From Methylobacterium sp. DB0501 (GTDB taxonomy: Bacteria > Pseudomonadota > Alphaproteobacteria > Rhizobiales > Beijerinckiaceae): 64,000 nucleotides of DNA. Position numbers and translations under genes: made by a program. The stretch's first letter is position 1; each line of letters opens with the position of its first letter. Positions 29,195-36,720 of the stretch are shown here, piece by piece. The stretch covers positions 186,001 to 250,000 of the forward strand of contig NZ_JAAKGV010000001.1 of the NCBI RefSeq assembly GCF_011043735.1, written 5' to 3'. The notes under the pieces were generated by a model that worked only from the letters and a program-made list of their open reading frames with translations, made no database searches and was not told where the DNA came from.

Positions 29195-29508
29195 CGCCGT
29201 CGCGTTCGGCCAAGCCGATGATTGATCGTACTCATAGATAGGATGCTATCGATTTGGATGACAGCCTACGGTTCGCTCGCGGCGGTGCCTGCGTCATTAT
29301 CGCGCATACGCGTGCTGGGGCTTATGAGTGTTGCATTACGACGGGTCACGAGGAACACGTTCACATGGCAAGCTCGCGACGGTCGCCGTGGAAGGCGCGT
29401 CGTACTTTACGTTCGTTCCCAGATAACTGTCACAACCCGTATAAACGCTAGAATGAACAAATCAGTTAAATTATATAGATTTAACATTGATGCCGGAATT
29501 TGTCGATC
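29195..29508. other. 314-base gap: marR promoter and the left edge of the AT-rich island
   Basis: GC drops sharply from about 29220 on. Beyond the candidate MarR operator, the segment up to 29508 holds no gene with recognisable features. Short plus-strand frames (from 29222 and 29254) contain no domain. From 29440 to 29508 it is strongly AT-rich (TTAAATTATATAGATTTAAC) and follows the stop of the minus-strand DUF4062-like gene. Confidence 0.6.
29237..29250. promoter_or_regulatory. Candidate MarR operator
   Basis: Perfect palindrome GATAG-GATG-CTATC. On the minus strand it overlaps a TATCTA that would serve as a -10 box for the marR-efflux operon. Position and symmetry fit autoregulation by the adjacent MarR protein. 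No binding data. Confidence 0.5.
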
Positions 29509-30078
29509 CTAGATATAGCGGGCTCGGCCCGGAACGCTATTTTTCGGATCATTGATTATTTTGATGAGCGCGCCCGACAATTGCTTGCGTATCACCTCCT
29601 CAAAACGATCGTCCGACTCCCATGAGAAATATAATAGGTTAGACTGCATTTCTTTTCGAAACGCCTTCGTCTTCTTTAAGTTTTTTAGATCGATCGAAAA
29701 CGGATTTAAAGGAACCTCGCAAAATCCGAACATGACGCGCGCCACTCGCGAGCGCCCGGACACGAATTCGGCAACCGCGGTTTTGTATTCTTCCTCTGTT
29801 CCGGATCCGAAGTTTTTTGTCGGCGCTCCGAATTTATGGCCCATTATTCCGAGATAAATATCATATCTTCCTTCCATGAATTGATTGATGATCGCCTGAA
29901 CCCCGTCCACACTATAGCTCGAAGATATATCTTCAAATGTTAAGACGCGCACGGTAACTTTATGAACGTCTTCCCAGTGAGAATTTTCTCGACTGACAAT
30001 ATTCCTCACACGATTGGCGTATTCCGACATTTCACCCGTATGCGAGAGAAAGATTTGAATAAGCCTGAGACCGTTCAC
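29509..30078 (-). CDS. DUF4062/TIR-like domain protein of the AT-rich island
   Basis: A 189-residue soluble protein that is essentially one domain. It begins LIQIFLSHTGEMSEYANRV, like the strand-one motif of DUF4062/TIR-like domains, and contains YDIYLGIMGHKFGAPT and FGSGTEEEYKTAVAEF, the diagnostic GI-x(3)-FG-x-PT and SGTEEE motifs. Such domains usually head long NTPase or TPR proteins in immunity-type systems, but here the domain stands alone. The start is GTG with a GTGA overlap to the 203-residue gene. GC is far below that of its neighbours. The family call is good. Catalysis or function is unknown. Confidence 0.78.
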   Translation of the reverse strand: MNGLRLIQIFLSHTGEMSEYANRVRNIVSRENSHWEDVHKVTVRVLTFEDISSSYSVDGVQAIINQFMEGRYDIYLGIMGHKFGAPTKNFGSGTEEEYKTAVAEFVSGRSRVARVMFGFCEVPLNPFSIDLKNLKKTKAFRKEMQSNLLYFSWESDDRFEEVIRKQLSGALIKIINDPKNSVPGRARYI

Positions 30079-30686
30079 GACTTGCCTTCCCCCTTGAGAG
30101 AACCGCGCGCAGCATAGACGACGTGATTGACGAAATGAACGACGTGGTGCGGGCCGAACGTGCGGTACCGCATATCGTACAAGAACGACTTGAACAGGTT
30201 ACCATGTCCATGGCCGACATCGACGGTCAGTGTCAGGACGTTCTCCAGGACTCTTTGTATTTTTCTGACAAATTCCGCCTTCTCCGACTCTTCGATCCCA
30301 CCTATGATGAGATTGTCTTCCGCGTAGGACAGCATCAAATGCTGCGCGACATAGATCGAGACAACCTCGTTTATCGTATTAAGCTCTTTGTCATGAGAGA
30401 CGTCATGATCAGGATCATGCTGGTAAGGCTCGAGGTCGGAAAGGGCATAGGCCACCGAAATGGGCTTGAGTTTTCTGATCCAGAAAACCAGATACCCGAT
30501 ATGCTTGGATGGATGCACACCCAGTGGATGAATTTTAAGGAGTCGCCCTAAATCACTCTCATGATGCTCAATGACATCAATGCATGTTTTAAGTGATATA
30601 TGAGCGACACATCCGCATTGCTCGACGAGAAGCTTCTCGATTAGACGGTACAGATCACGCGCAGATATTTCTTGAGGGCTCATCAC
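30075..30686 (-). CDS. Unknown protein, middle gene of the AT-rich operon
   Basis: A 203-residue protein I do not recognise. It opens with a short ATG-ATG start and helical DLYRLIEKLLVEQ. A central block follows with IHPLGVHPSKHIGYLVFWIRKLKPISVA, quoted in part as GYLVFWIRKLKP, which looks like a conserved core. The C-terminal part is histidine-rich (DVGHGHGNLFKSF, GPHHVVHFVNHVV). There is no signal peptide or clear membrane helix. It overlaps the DUF4062-like gene by four bases, so the two are translationally coupled and should act together. A 142-codon plus-strand frame inside it is judged a shadow. Confidence 0.65.
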   Translation of the reverse strand: MMSPQEISARDLYRLIEKLLVEQCGCVAHISLKTCIDVIEHHESDLGRLLKIHPLGVHPSKHIGYLVFWIRKLKPISVAYALSDLEPYQHDPDHDVSHDKELNTINEVVSIYVAQHLMLSYAEDNLIIGGIEESEKAEFVRKIQRVLENVLTLTVDVGHGHGNLFKSFLYDMRYRTFGPHHVVHFVNHVVYAARGSLKGEGKS

Positions 30687-30714
30687 GAAACCGCCCCTCC
30701 GCTAGCGAAGGGAC

Positions 30715-30942
30715 TTAGTCACCCTCGGGGCGAGGGAGTTTATACGAACGCTTTGCGGCATTGGCTAATGCTTCTCTACCTTGCTCGATATCCATCCCAG
30801 AATTGTCTGGCTCATGCTTCATAGCACCAAGCTTTTTTGTATCCATTCCGCGTTGCTTCGTCTCATCCGTATACTGGGCCAAGGCCTGATCGAATTTTTG
30901 CGCCCCAATCAGGGCGCGAACGGACGATGTTTTCACCATCAC
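30715..30942 (-). CDS. Small unknown protein heading the AT-rich operon
   Basis: A 75-residue hydrophilic protein (KTSSVRALIGAQKFDQALAQ, then YTDETKQRGMDTKKLG, ending KRSYKLPRPEGD). No named domain. The early helix-turn pattern could be a tiny DNA- or protein-binding unit. Start is GTG (with an in-frame ATG one codon later, 30939), preceded by CAGGAG at five bases. It ends 28 bases before the 203-residue gene on the same strand. It could be an antitoxin-like or regulatory partner; that is inference from position only. Confidence 0.55.
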   Translation of the reverse strand: MMVKTSSVRALIGAQKFDQALAQYTDETKQRGMDTKKLGAMKHEPDNSGMDIEQGREALANAAKRSYKLPRPEGD

Positions 30943-31795
30943 GCTACTCCTGTGTCAGGACGCCGATTTTCGATCGCGAATACCGAATAAATCCCTAATT
31001 CACTCCTGAGCAGAGACCAAAGATTACCATTGCCGACAGTCTTCGAGAATTCCTCCGCGTTGCCGGTCCTCGAAATTAGAATCTCGCACACAGACTGACG
31101 TAAGGCAAATATTTTTATCGATAGTCGTGAAAAAGCTCGATATCGCAACTCCATTGTATTACATATGAAATAAAATAACAATTTGGATACGCTTGAAATA
31201 AGATTTACGTGCCACCGGCGCTCGCCGGCAGCTTTGATGATACTTAAACGCCTATATCGATTGCGCGGCCTGACTGGCTCGACATGTGATACCAGGGCCT
31301 GTTGGGGTTTGATCATGGCTCCAATTACGCTCGATCGGGTAAAAAAGCCTCTTATGCGCCTTATCGGCGTAGTGAGTCGCCAATCAGGTAGCCAAGTAGA
31401 CCGAATCGTTCAAGTGCCGATGAGGCTCATGTGGGGATTACGTGCTCACAGGCGGCGCTATGGCTCCCGGCGGCGCCACGTCTGCGGGCATATTCAGCGG
31501 CAGAAAAACCTGCTCGACGCTGGGGGCTAGACGATTTTGCCTTCAGACGAAGCGCTTACACATGAGCAACAAGAAACATATCGTCATTTTGATTGCGAAA
31601 TCATAAAAATATCCTCAATTACGACACTCAATAAAAAATATTAACACCGTAAAATAGACGATTTACAGATGAAATATACGAATAATAACTGAAATTAGGG
31701 GATGTTACTGTTATTCTATTCATGAGAATACGCGCATCTGGCGAATCCCGGTCGCGGGTCCCATGCGCACCGGCATTTCAAGGATGTGAGCCGGA
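30943..31795. other. AT-rich stretch without a convincing gene
   Basis: About 850 bases, much of it below 40% GC (31130-31200 and 31560-31720 especially), upstream of the three-gene operon. A minus-strand frame of 71 codons (31154 to 30939, MELRYRAFSRLSIKIF...) ends in an overlap with the small gene and might be real, but has no recognisable features. The plus-strand frame at 31183-31530 mixes two base compositions and is unlikely. The GC-richer patch at 31430-31530 inside it suggests recombined or decayed segments. It probably carries the operon promoter. Confidence 0.5.
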
Positions 31796-32134
31796 TCACC
31801 GCCGTTCGGCCGCATCCCGATCCGGCGTCCAGTCCAGCTCCACCACCGTCTCGCCGTCCTCGCGGTTGTAGCGCAGGGCGGTCCGGCGCATCGCATGGAG
31901 GGCCTTCGCATCCTCGGCCCGGGGGCACTGGACGGGATCGTGGGCGCGGTGGGTGCGGTCGAGCATGCGGCCGAAGCCGGCGTCGAGGGACGGCATCGCC
32001 GCGACGGTCGAGAACGGCGCCGACAGGTAGACGGTGCGGGCGGGCCCGCGGGCGAGGCAGTAGCGCCAGTCGGCGGCGGCCGGCGCGGCGGCCAGCGTCA
32101 AGCCGGCGCAGGCGCCGAGAAGCAGCACTCTCAT
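31796..32134 (-). CDS. Small secreted protein of unknown function
   Basis: A 112-residue protein with a signal peptide (MRVLLLGACAGLTLAAAPAAA) and two cysteines in the mature part (WRYCLARGPARTVYLSAPF and DPVQCPRAED) that could form a disulfide. A basic/tyrosine C-terminal half ends VVELDWTPDRDAAERR. The base composition returns to the genome norm exactly here, so it marks the right edge of the foreign segment. I do not recognise a family. Codon use and the signal peptide support a real gene. Confidence 0.65.
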   Translation of the reverse strand: MRVLLLGACAGLTLAAAPAAADWRYCLARGPARTVYLSAPFSTVAAMPSLDAGFGRMLDRTHRAHDPVQCPRAEDAKALHAMRRTALRYNREDGETVVELDWTPDRDAAERR

Positions 32135-32212
32135 CGGATCGGGGAACTCGGAACGGATGTCGGGGCCGTCCCGATGCGCGGCGCTTGCGGCGTCAGCAAG
32201 GCATCGCGCGGC

Positions 32213-32494
32213 TCAGATCCGGGCGGTCTCGCGCCCCTCTTGCTCGGGGATCCCGCTCTCTTGAGCATCGCTCCGGCAACTATCGCTCTCTCGGGCGTCG
32301 AGGTTCAGGCTCCAGACCCGAACGCCGTCCTCGGCGACGAGCCAGGCCTCGCCGGTCCGGTCGCCGAACATGTCGTCGGCCCGCCCCAGGATGCGGGCGG
32401 CGGCGTGGCGCACCGTCGGCGCCTCGATCGGCAGGTCCTGGAACACGGAGGCCTCCGGGTCGCGGAGGCGCGATCGCAATCGGTACAGCGGCAT
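32213..32494 (-). CDS. Small cytoplasmic protein of unknown function, DUF6894-like in size
   Basis: A 93-residue protein opening MPLYRLRSRLRDPEAS. It has an alternating strand/helix pattern (FQDLPIEAPTVRHAAARILGRA, quoted in part; WLVAEDGVRVWSLNLDARESD). The layout of a short MP-x-Y/F start, an acidic middle and an alanine-rich helix resembles the many DUF6894 proteins of methylobacteria, but the match is weak. A longer upstream start would add a basic proline-rich tail. The C-terminal 20 residues are polar and probably disordered. Confidence 0.5.
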   Translation of the reverse strand: MPLYRLRSRLRDPEASVFQDLPIEAPTVRHAAARILGRADDMFGDRTGEAWLVAEDGVRVWSLNLDARESDSCRSDAQESGIPEQEGRETARI

Positions 32495-32937
32495 GACGGG
32501 CGAACTCCGGAAGACGGGCGGGGTCTCGCGAACCCGGATGTCTGGCGTGAGCGGCAGCCTCTTGGTCTCGGACCGTTCCTCCCGGACGCCCCTTCCCGGT
32601 AGTGACGGGAAGGCGGTGCCGGGTCTCGTCCTCCGCGGCGGGCCGGAGCCGTCGTGGGGTCGTTGCGCCGTCGCCCGTCGGGTAACGACGCAGGACACCT
32701 TCTACCGTCCCGCCGTTCTCGTTCAAGAGTCGACCCAGGAAGAAGTTCACGTTGGGGAAGGCGAAGGCGGCGGCGAAGGACGGGGCGTTGACACCGCCCC
32801 CCTCCGTCTCCCCCTTGTGGCACGAAGCCGGAAACGGTGGCGGCGCCGGACGGGGCGCCATGGTCCTTCGCGGCATGCCCCCCGCCTCCATTCCCCGGGA
32901 AGGGGGACGGAGCGAGGCAGGGAGAGGAACGGACACG
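32495..32937. other. 443-base gap upstream of kdgK
   Basis: No gene supported. A hairpin CCTTCCCG with CGGGAAGG (around 32603-32630) and a purine-rich stretch at 32740-32780 are the only features. It should contain the kdgK-eda promoter, and GGGAGAGGAA just before 32938 is the kdgK ribosome binding site. Confidence 0.5.
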
Positions 32938-33873
32938 ATGACGACGAGGGTCGCCTGCATCGGCGAGTGCATGATGGAGCTGTCGGAGCGGCCGGACGGC
33001 AGCCTGCTGCGCGGCTACGGCGGCGATACGCTGAACACCGCCCTCTACCTCGCCCGGCTCGGCGTCGCGGTCGATTACGTGACGGCGCTCGGCGACGATC
33101 CGTGGAGCGAGGAGATGCTGGCGGCCTGGGCCGCCGAGGGAATCGGCACGTCCCGGGTGCGCCGCCTGCCCGGGCGGATGCCGGGGCTCTACATCATCCG
33201 CACCGACGAACACGGCGAGCGCAGCTTCCACTACTGGCGCGACAGCGCCGCCGCCCGCGACCTGTTCTCCGGCCCCGGCGCCGACGAGACCCGGGCGGTC
33301 CTCAGCGGTTACGACCTCGTCTACGCCTCGGGCATCAGCCTGTCGCTCTACGGCGAGGCCGGGCGGGCGGCGCTCGCAGAGACCTGCCGGGCGGTGCGGG
33401 CGAAGGGCGGGCGCGTCGCCTTCGACACCAACTACCGGCCCCGCGGCTGGCCCGACAAGGCGAAGGCGCAAGCCGCCTTCCGCGACGCGATGGCGGCGGC
33501 CGACCTGATCTTCGCCTCCGCGGAAGACCTCGAATGGCTGTACGGCCGCGAGGGCGAGGAGGAAGTCCTGCGCCATCGCGGCCGCTGCGAGATCGTGCTG
33601 AAGGGCGGCGGCTCGCCGCCGAGCGTCCGGGTGCTCGCGGGCGCCGAGGACGTGACGGTGCCGGCCTCCACCGTCGCGGCGGTCGTCGACACCACCGCGG
33701 CGGGCGACAGCTTCGCGGCGGCCTACATGGCGGCCCGCCTCGCCGGCCGTCCGCCCGCCGGAGCCGCGTCGTGCGGCCACCGCCTCGCCGGCACCGTCAT
33801 CGGGCATCGCGGTGCCGTGATCCCCCGGGCCGCGATGCCCGACCTCGCCCTCGATTCGGGAAACAAGCCATGA
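32938..33873 (+). CDS. kdgK: 2-keto-3-deoxygluconate kinase
   Basis: A 311-residue PfkB-family sugar kinase that phosphorylates 2-keto-3-deoxy-D-gluconate to KDPG. It opens RVACIGECMMELSERPDG with the typical GDTLNTALYLARLG sugar-binding segment, and ends with DTTAAGDSFAAAYMA, holding the catalytic Asp and the anion hole. ATG at 32938 follows GGGAGAGGAA; upstream in-frame codons are not protein-like. The stop overlaps the eda start by four bases. With eda it forms the lower Entner-Doudoroff route for hexuronates or gluconate-type acids. Confidence 0.93.
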   Translation: MTTRVACIGECMMELSERPDGSLLRGYGGDTLNTALYLARLGVAVDYVTALGDDPWSEEMLAAWAAEGIGTSRVRRLPGRMPGLYIIRTDEHGERSFHYWRDSAAARDLFSGPGADETRAVLSGYDLVYASGISLSLYGEAGRAALAETCRAVRAKGGRVAFDTNYRPRGWPDKAKAQAAFRDAMAAADLIFASAEDLEWLYGREGEEEVLRHRGRCEIVLKGGGSPPSVRVLAGAEDVTVPASTVAAVVDTTAAGDSFAAAYMAARLAGRPPAGAASCGHRLAGTVIGHRGAVIPRAAMPDLALDSGNKP

Positions 33874-34526
33874 GACAGGCCATGACGACAGAGACCCGAG
33901 CCCACCGTCTCGACGCGCTGCTCGCCGCCTCCCCGGTGATCCCGGTCATCACCGTGCCGGAACTGGCCCACGCGGTACCCCTCGCCCGCGCCCTGGTAGC
34001 GGGCGGCATCACCACGCTCGAGATCACCCTGCGCACGCCGGTGGCGCGGGATGCCGCGAAGGCGATCATGGCCGAGGTGCCGGAGGCGGTGGTGGGCCTC
34101 GGCACGGTGCTCACCCCGGCCGACCTCGAGACCGCCCACGCGCTCGGCGCCCGCTTCGCGCTCAGCCCCGGGGCGACGCCGGACCTGCTGCGGGCGGCGG
34201 CGGCCAGCGACATGGTGTTCATGCCGGGCATCGCCACGCCCTCCGACCTGATGCAGGTGCTCGCCGCCGGCTTCACCGTGGCCAAGTTCTTCCCCGCGGT
34301 GCCGGCGGGCGGCATGGCGGCCCTGAAGGCGCTCGGCGGGCCGTTCCCGCAGGCCCGCTTCTGCCCGACCGGGGGCATCGGCGAGGCCGACGCCAAGGCC
34401 TGGCTCGCCCTGCCGAACGTCGCCGCGGTGGGTGGCTCGTGGCTGACGCCCGAGGCCGAGATCCGCGCCGGCAACTTTTCCGCCATCACCGAGCGGGCCC
34501 GCCGCACCCTCGCGGCGTTGCAGTAA
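33870..34526 (+). CDS. eda: KDPG/KHG aldolase
   Basis: A 218-residue class I aldolase that splits 2-keto-3-deoxy-6-phosphogluconate into pyruvate and glyceraldehyde-3-phosphate. Family residues are visible: catalytic Glu in TTLEITLRT, the phosphate loop in GLGTVLTP, the MPGIATPSDL segment and Schiff-base Lys in TVAKFFPA. The ATG at 33870 overlaps the kdgK stop; an alternative ATG lies four codons downstream (33882). The operon pairs kinase and aldolase. Ends in a non-coding stretch with an imperfect GTGCCC...GGGCAC hairpin at 34539-34573. Confidence 0.95.
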   Translation: MRQAMTTETRAHRLDALLAASPVIPVITVPELAHAVPLARALVAGGITTLEITLRTPVARDAAKAIMAEVPEAVVGLGTVLTPADLETAHALGARFALSPGATPDLLRAAAASDMVFMPGIATPSDLMQVLAAGFTVAKFFPAVPAGGMAALKALGGPFPQARFCPTGGIGEADAKAWLALPNVAAVGGSWLTPEAEIRAGNFSAITERARRTLAALQ

Positions 34527-34731
34527 CGGACGAGAAACGTGCCCTCGCCGCCACGGTGTGGCGCGGGCACAACGTCGATCTCGCAACCGCGAAGCTTCGC
34601 CGGATTTAAGCTTGGCTTTGGGACGTGGACGTTTACGGCTTGGCCATTGGTTCCGCCGTACGGTGCCGGTGGCGTTCGCACCGTCCTTGCCCCGCGCTTC
34701 CCCTTCCAAGCTTTCCTGCCAAGAGGCTTCC

Positions 34732-35358
34732 ATGCGCCGCTTCGTCCCCGCCCTGGCCGGGCTGGCCTGCGCCGTCGCCGCCTGGGTGGCGCCCGCCGCC
34801 GCCTACGAGATCGACCCGCTCACCCGCCAGCCCCTGGAGCAGGCCCTCACCGTGACGGTGCGGGCCCCGGCCGCCGCCGCGGTCGATCCCCTCGACGCCA
34901 CGGTGCCGAAGCTGAGCCCGATCCCGCGCGAGACGGTGGCCTATTCCGGCCCCTACGGCGCCGGCACCATCGTGGTCTCGACCGCCGAGCGCCGGCTGTA
35001 CTACGTGCTCGGCAACGGCCAGGCCCTGCGCTACGGCGTCGGCGTCGGCCGCCCGGGCTTCACCTGGAACGGCGCGCAGACCATCTCGATGAAGCGCGAG
35101 TGGCCCGATTGGCGCCCGCCGGCCCAGATGATCCGCCGCCGCCCCGACCTGCCGCGCTACATGAAGGGCGGCCCCGAGAACCCCCTGGGCGCCCGCGCGA
35201 TGTATCTCGGCGGCTCGCTCTACCGCATCCACGGCTCCAACGAGCCCGAGACCATCGGCACTGCCGTCTCCTCCGGCTGCATCCGGATGACCAACGACGA
35301 CGTGATGGATCTCTACACCCGCGCCAAGGTCGGCACGAAGGTGATCGTGCAGCGTTGA
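34732..35358 (+). CDS. L,D-transpeptidase (ErfK/YbiS/YcfS/YnhG)
   Basis: A 208-residue periplasmic enzyme. Signal peptide MRRFVPALAGLACAVAAWVAPAAA, then a short linker and the YkuD catalytic domain (TIVVSTAERRLYYVL). The active site has the His in YRIHGSNEPETIG and the nucleophile Cys in SSGCIRMTNDDV. It makes 3-3 cross-links in peptidoglycan or attaches proteins to it. ATG at 34732 gives a clean signal peptide; an upstream in-frame stretch is basic and non-coding. A terminator follows 28 bases later. Confidence 0.93.
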   Translation: MRRFVPALAGLACAVAAWVAPAAAYEIDPLTRQPLEQALTVTVRAPAAAAVDPLDATVPKLSPIPRETVAYSGPYGAGTIVVSTAERRLYYVLGNGQALRYGVGVGRPGFTWNGAQTISMKREWPDWRPPAQMIRRRPDLPRYMKGGPENPLGARAMYLGGSLYRIHGSNEPETIGTAVSSGCIRMTNDDVMDLYTRAKVGTKVIVQR

Positions 35359-35386
35359 TCCGGCAGTTGTAGATTCGAGAGCGATG

Positions 35387-35411
35387 AGGCCGGCCTTGTG
35401 CCGGCCTTTTT
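35387..35411 (+). terminator. Terminator after the L,D-transpeptidase gene
   Basis: Seven-base perfect stem AGGCCGG/CCGGCCT with loop CCTTGTG, ending in a run of five Ts at 35407-35411. Confidence 0.88.
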
Positions 35412-35526
35412 CGTGCCGATCTGCCTGATGCACTCGATCGTGTGTGGCGCGGGATCCCCTCTTCTGACTGGGAGTGGGAAAAAGTCTCCGCCCTCCCAGA
35501 AGCTTATCCTCCCTCTCACGCCACCG

Positions 35527-35790
35527 ACCACGCTACACGACACAGGAGGCTGCGTGGATACGGGAGCGACGGCCACCGCAGGCCCCCTCCCCCCGCGGAT
35601 GAAGGCCGGGAGAGGGGCAGCGGGACGCCGATCCCGACAGCGCCCTTCAGAACGATCCAGTCTTCTTCGGAAGCGGCGTCCCCTCTCCCGGCTCACTCCG
35701 TTCGCCCCCCTCCCCCGCAGAGGCGGGAGGGTACTTGCGCGGCGGCCGTCGTTCCCGCACCGCGCAACCTCCTGTGTCGTGTAGTGTGGT
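35527..35790. mobile_element. MITE-like palindromic element with 28-base terminal inverted repeats
   Basis: The ends 35527-35554 and 35763-35790 are inverted repeats matching at 26 of 28 positions (ACCACGCTACACGACACAGG and continuing). Between them the halves keep pairing imperfectly, so the whole 264 bases form a long hairpin. The internal segment 35668-35687 is identical, in reverse, to 5301-5320 in the family A repeat. It encodes no transposase. The right end runs into the araC-type gene and supplies its last ~47 codons and its stop codon. No clear target duplication is visible. Confidence 0.85.
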
Positions 35791-36594
35791 CCCCGGCCCC
35801 GCCGACCGCCCGCGCATGTAGGTCTGCGGCGCGCATCCCATCTCGCGCCGGAACGCGTAGACGAAGGCCGAGGTCGAGCCGTAGCCGAGCGTCAGCGCGG
35901 TCCGCGTCACGTCCAGTCCGCCGCCCATCAGCTCGATCGCCTTGAACAGCCGCAGGCGGCGGCGCCAGGCGCGCAGGCTCATGCCGAGCTCGGCCTCGAA
36001 GCGGCGGGCGAGGGTGCGGCCCGACAGGCCGAGCGCCCGGCCCCATTCCTCGGGCCCGCGGGGATCGGCGGGTTCGGCGTAGAGCGCCTCGCACAATCCG
36101 GTCAGCGGCCCCCCGCGCGGCCAGGGCAGCGCCCCCGGCAGCGGCGCGGCCCGGCGGAGCTGGTCGAGGATCAAACCGGCGACGCGGCCCGCATAGCCGT
36201 CCGAATCGGCTTGCCCGTCATCCCCTCGCCCGTCGAGCGCCGCAGCCTCGACGATGAGCGCCTGGAGCAGGGCCGAGACGCCGAACACCGTCGGCTCCTC
36301 GGGCAGGCCGTGCCCGGCCGCGTCGGCGATCCACAGGCTGCGGAACTCGGCCCCGAGCAGCGAGCCGACCCGGTGCCGGTGCCCGGTCGGCAGCCACACC
36401 GCCTGCTCCGGCGAGATCACGAAGGAGCGGCCGGCCACCGCCACCGTCAGCACGCCCGAGACGGCATAGACGACCTGATGCCAGGCATGGGCGTGCTCCG
36501 GGAAGGAGTGGCGCGGCGGGATCCCCTGCGCGCGTACGGTGAGGGGCTGCGGCGGCGCGGCGCCGGGCGGCGTCTCGATCGTCTCCCACTGCAT
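35647..36594 (-). CDS. AraC-family regulator with a repeat-derived C-terminus
   Basis: A 315-residue regulator: N-terminal cupin sensor (PRHSFPEHAHAWHQVVYAVSG), then a two-helix AraC DNA-binding domain (LGLSGRTLARRFEAELGMS; LDVTRTALTLGYGSTSAFVYAFRREMGCAPQTY, shown in part as GYGSTSAFVYAFRREMG). The native domain ends around YMRGRSAGPG. The last ~47 residues, from TTLHDTGG to PLPKKTGSF, are translated from the MITE-like element and are not part of any AraC fold. It is divergent from the TPR-MFS operon across 126 bases and likely controls it. DNA binding should survive the tail. Confidence 0.9.
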   Translation of the reverse strand: MQWETIETPPGAAPPQPLTVRAQGIPPRHSFPEHAHAWHQVVYAVSGVLTVAVAGRSFVISPEQAVWLPTGHRHRVGSLLGAEFRSLWIADAAGHGLPEEPTVFGVSALLQALIVEAAALDGRGDDGQADSDGYAGRVAGLILDQLRRAAPLPGALPWPRGGPLTGLCEALYAEPADPRGPEEWGRALGLSGRTLARRFEAELGMSLRAWRRRLRLFKAIELMGGGLDVTRTALTLGYGSTSAFVYAFRREMGCAPQTYMRGRSAGPGTTLHDTGGCAVRERRPPRKYPPASAGEGGERSEPGEGTPLPKKTGSF

Positions 36595-36720
36595 GCGGCC
36601 CCCCAGATTGGCGGCAATTCTACACCCGCTGGCACCTCGTCGAAATACGGCCAGCCGGGGCTCGTCTAAGCAGGAGAAGACTCTTGCTGTCTCCGGCCGT
36701 CGTCAGAGAAAAAGATCATC

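Noticed and set aside
30123-30551. A 142-codon plus-strand frame in the AT-rich island
   Set aside because: It is nested opposite the 203-residue gene, which has better start, spacing and operon overlap. Kept as a shadow.
31183-31530. A 115-codon plus-strand frame
   Set aside because: Half AT-rich, half GC-rich, with no family features and no ribosome binding site. It could be a decayed fragment but nothing identifies it.
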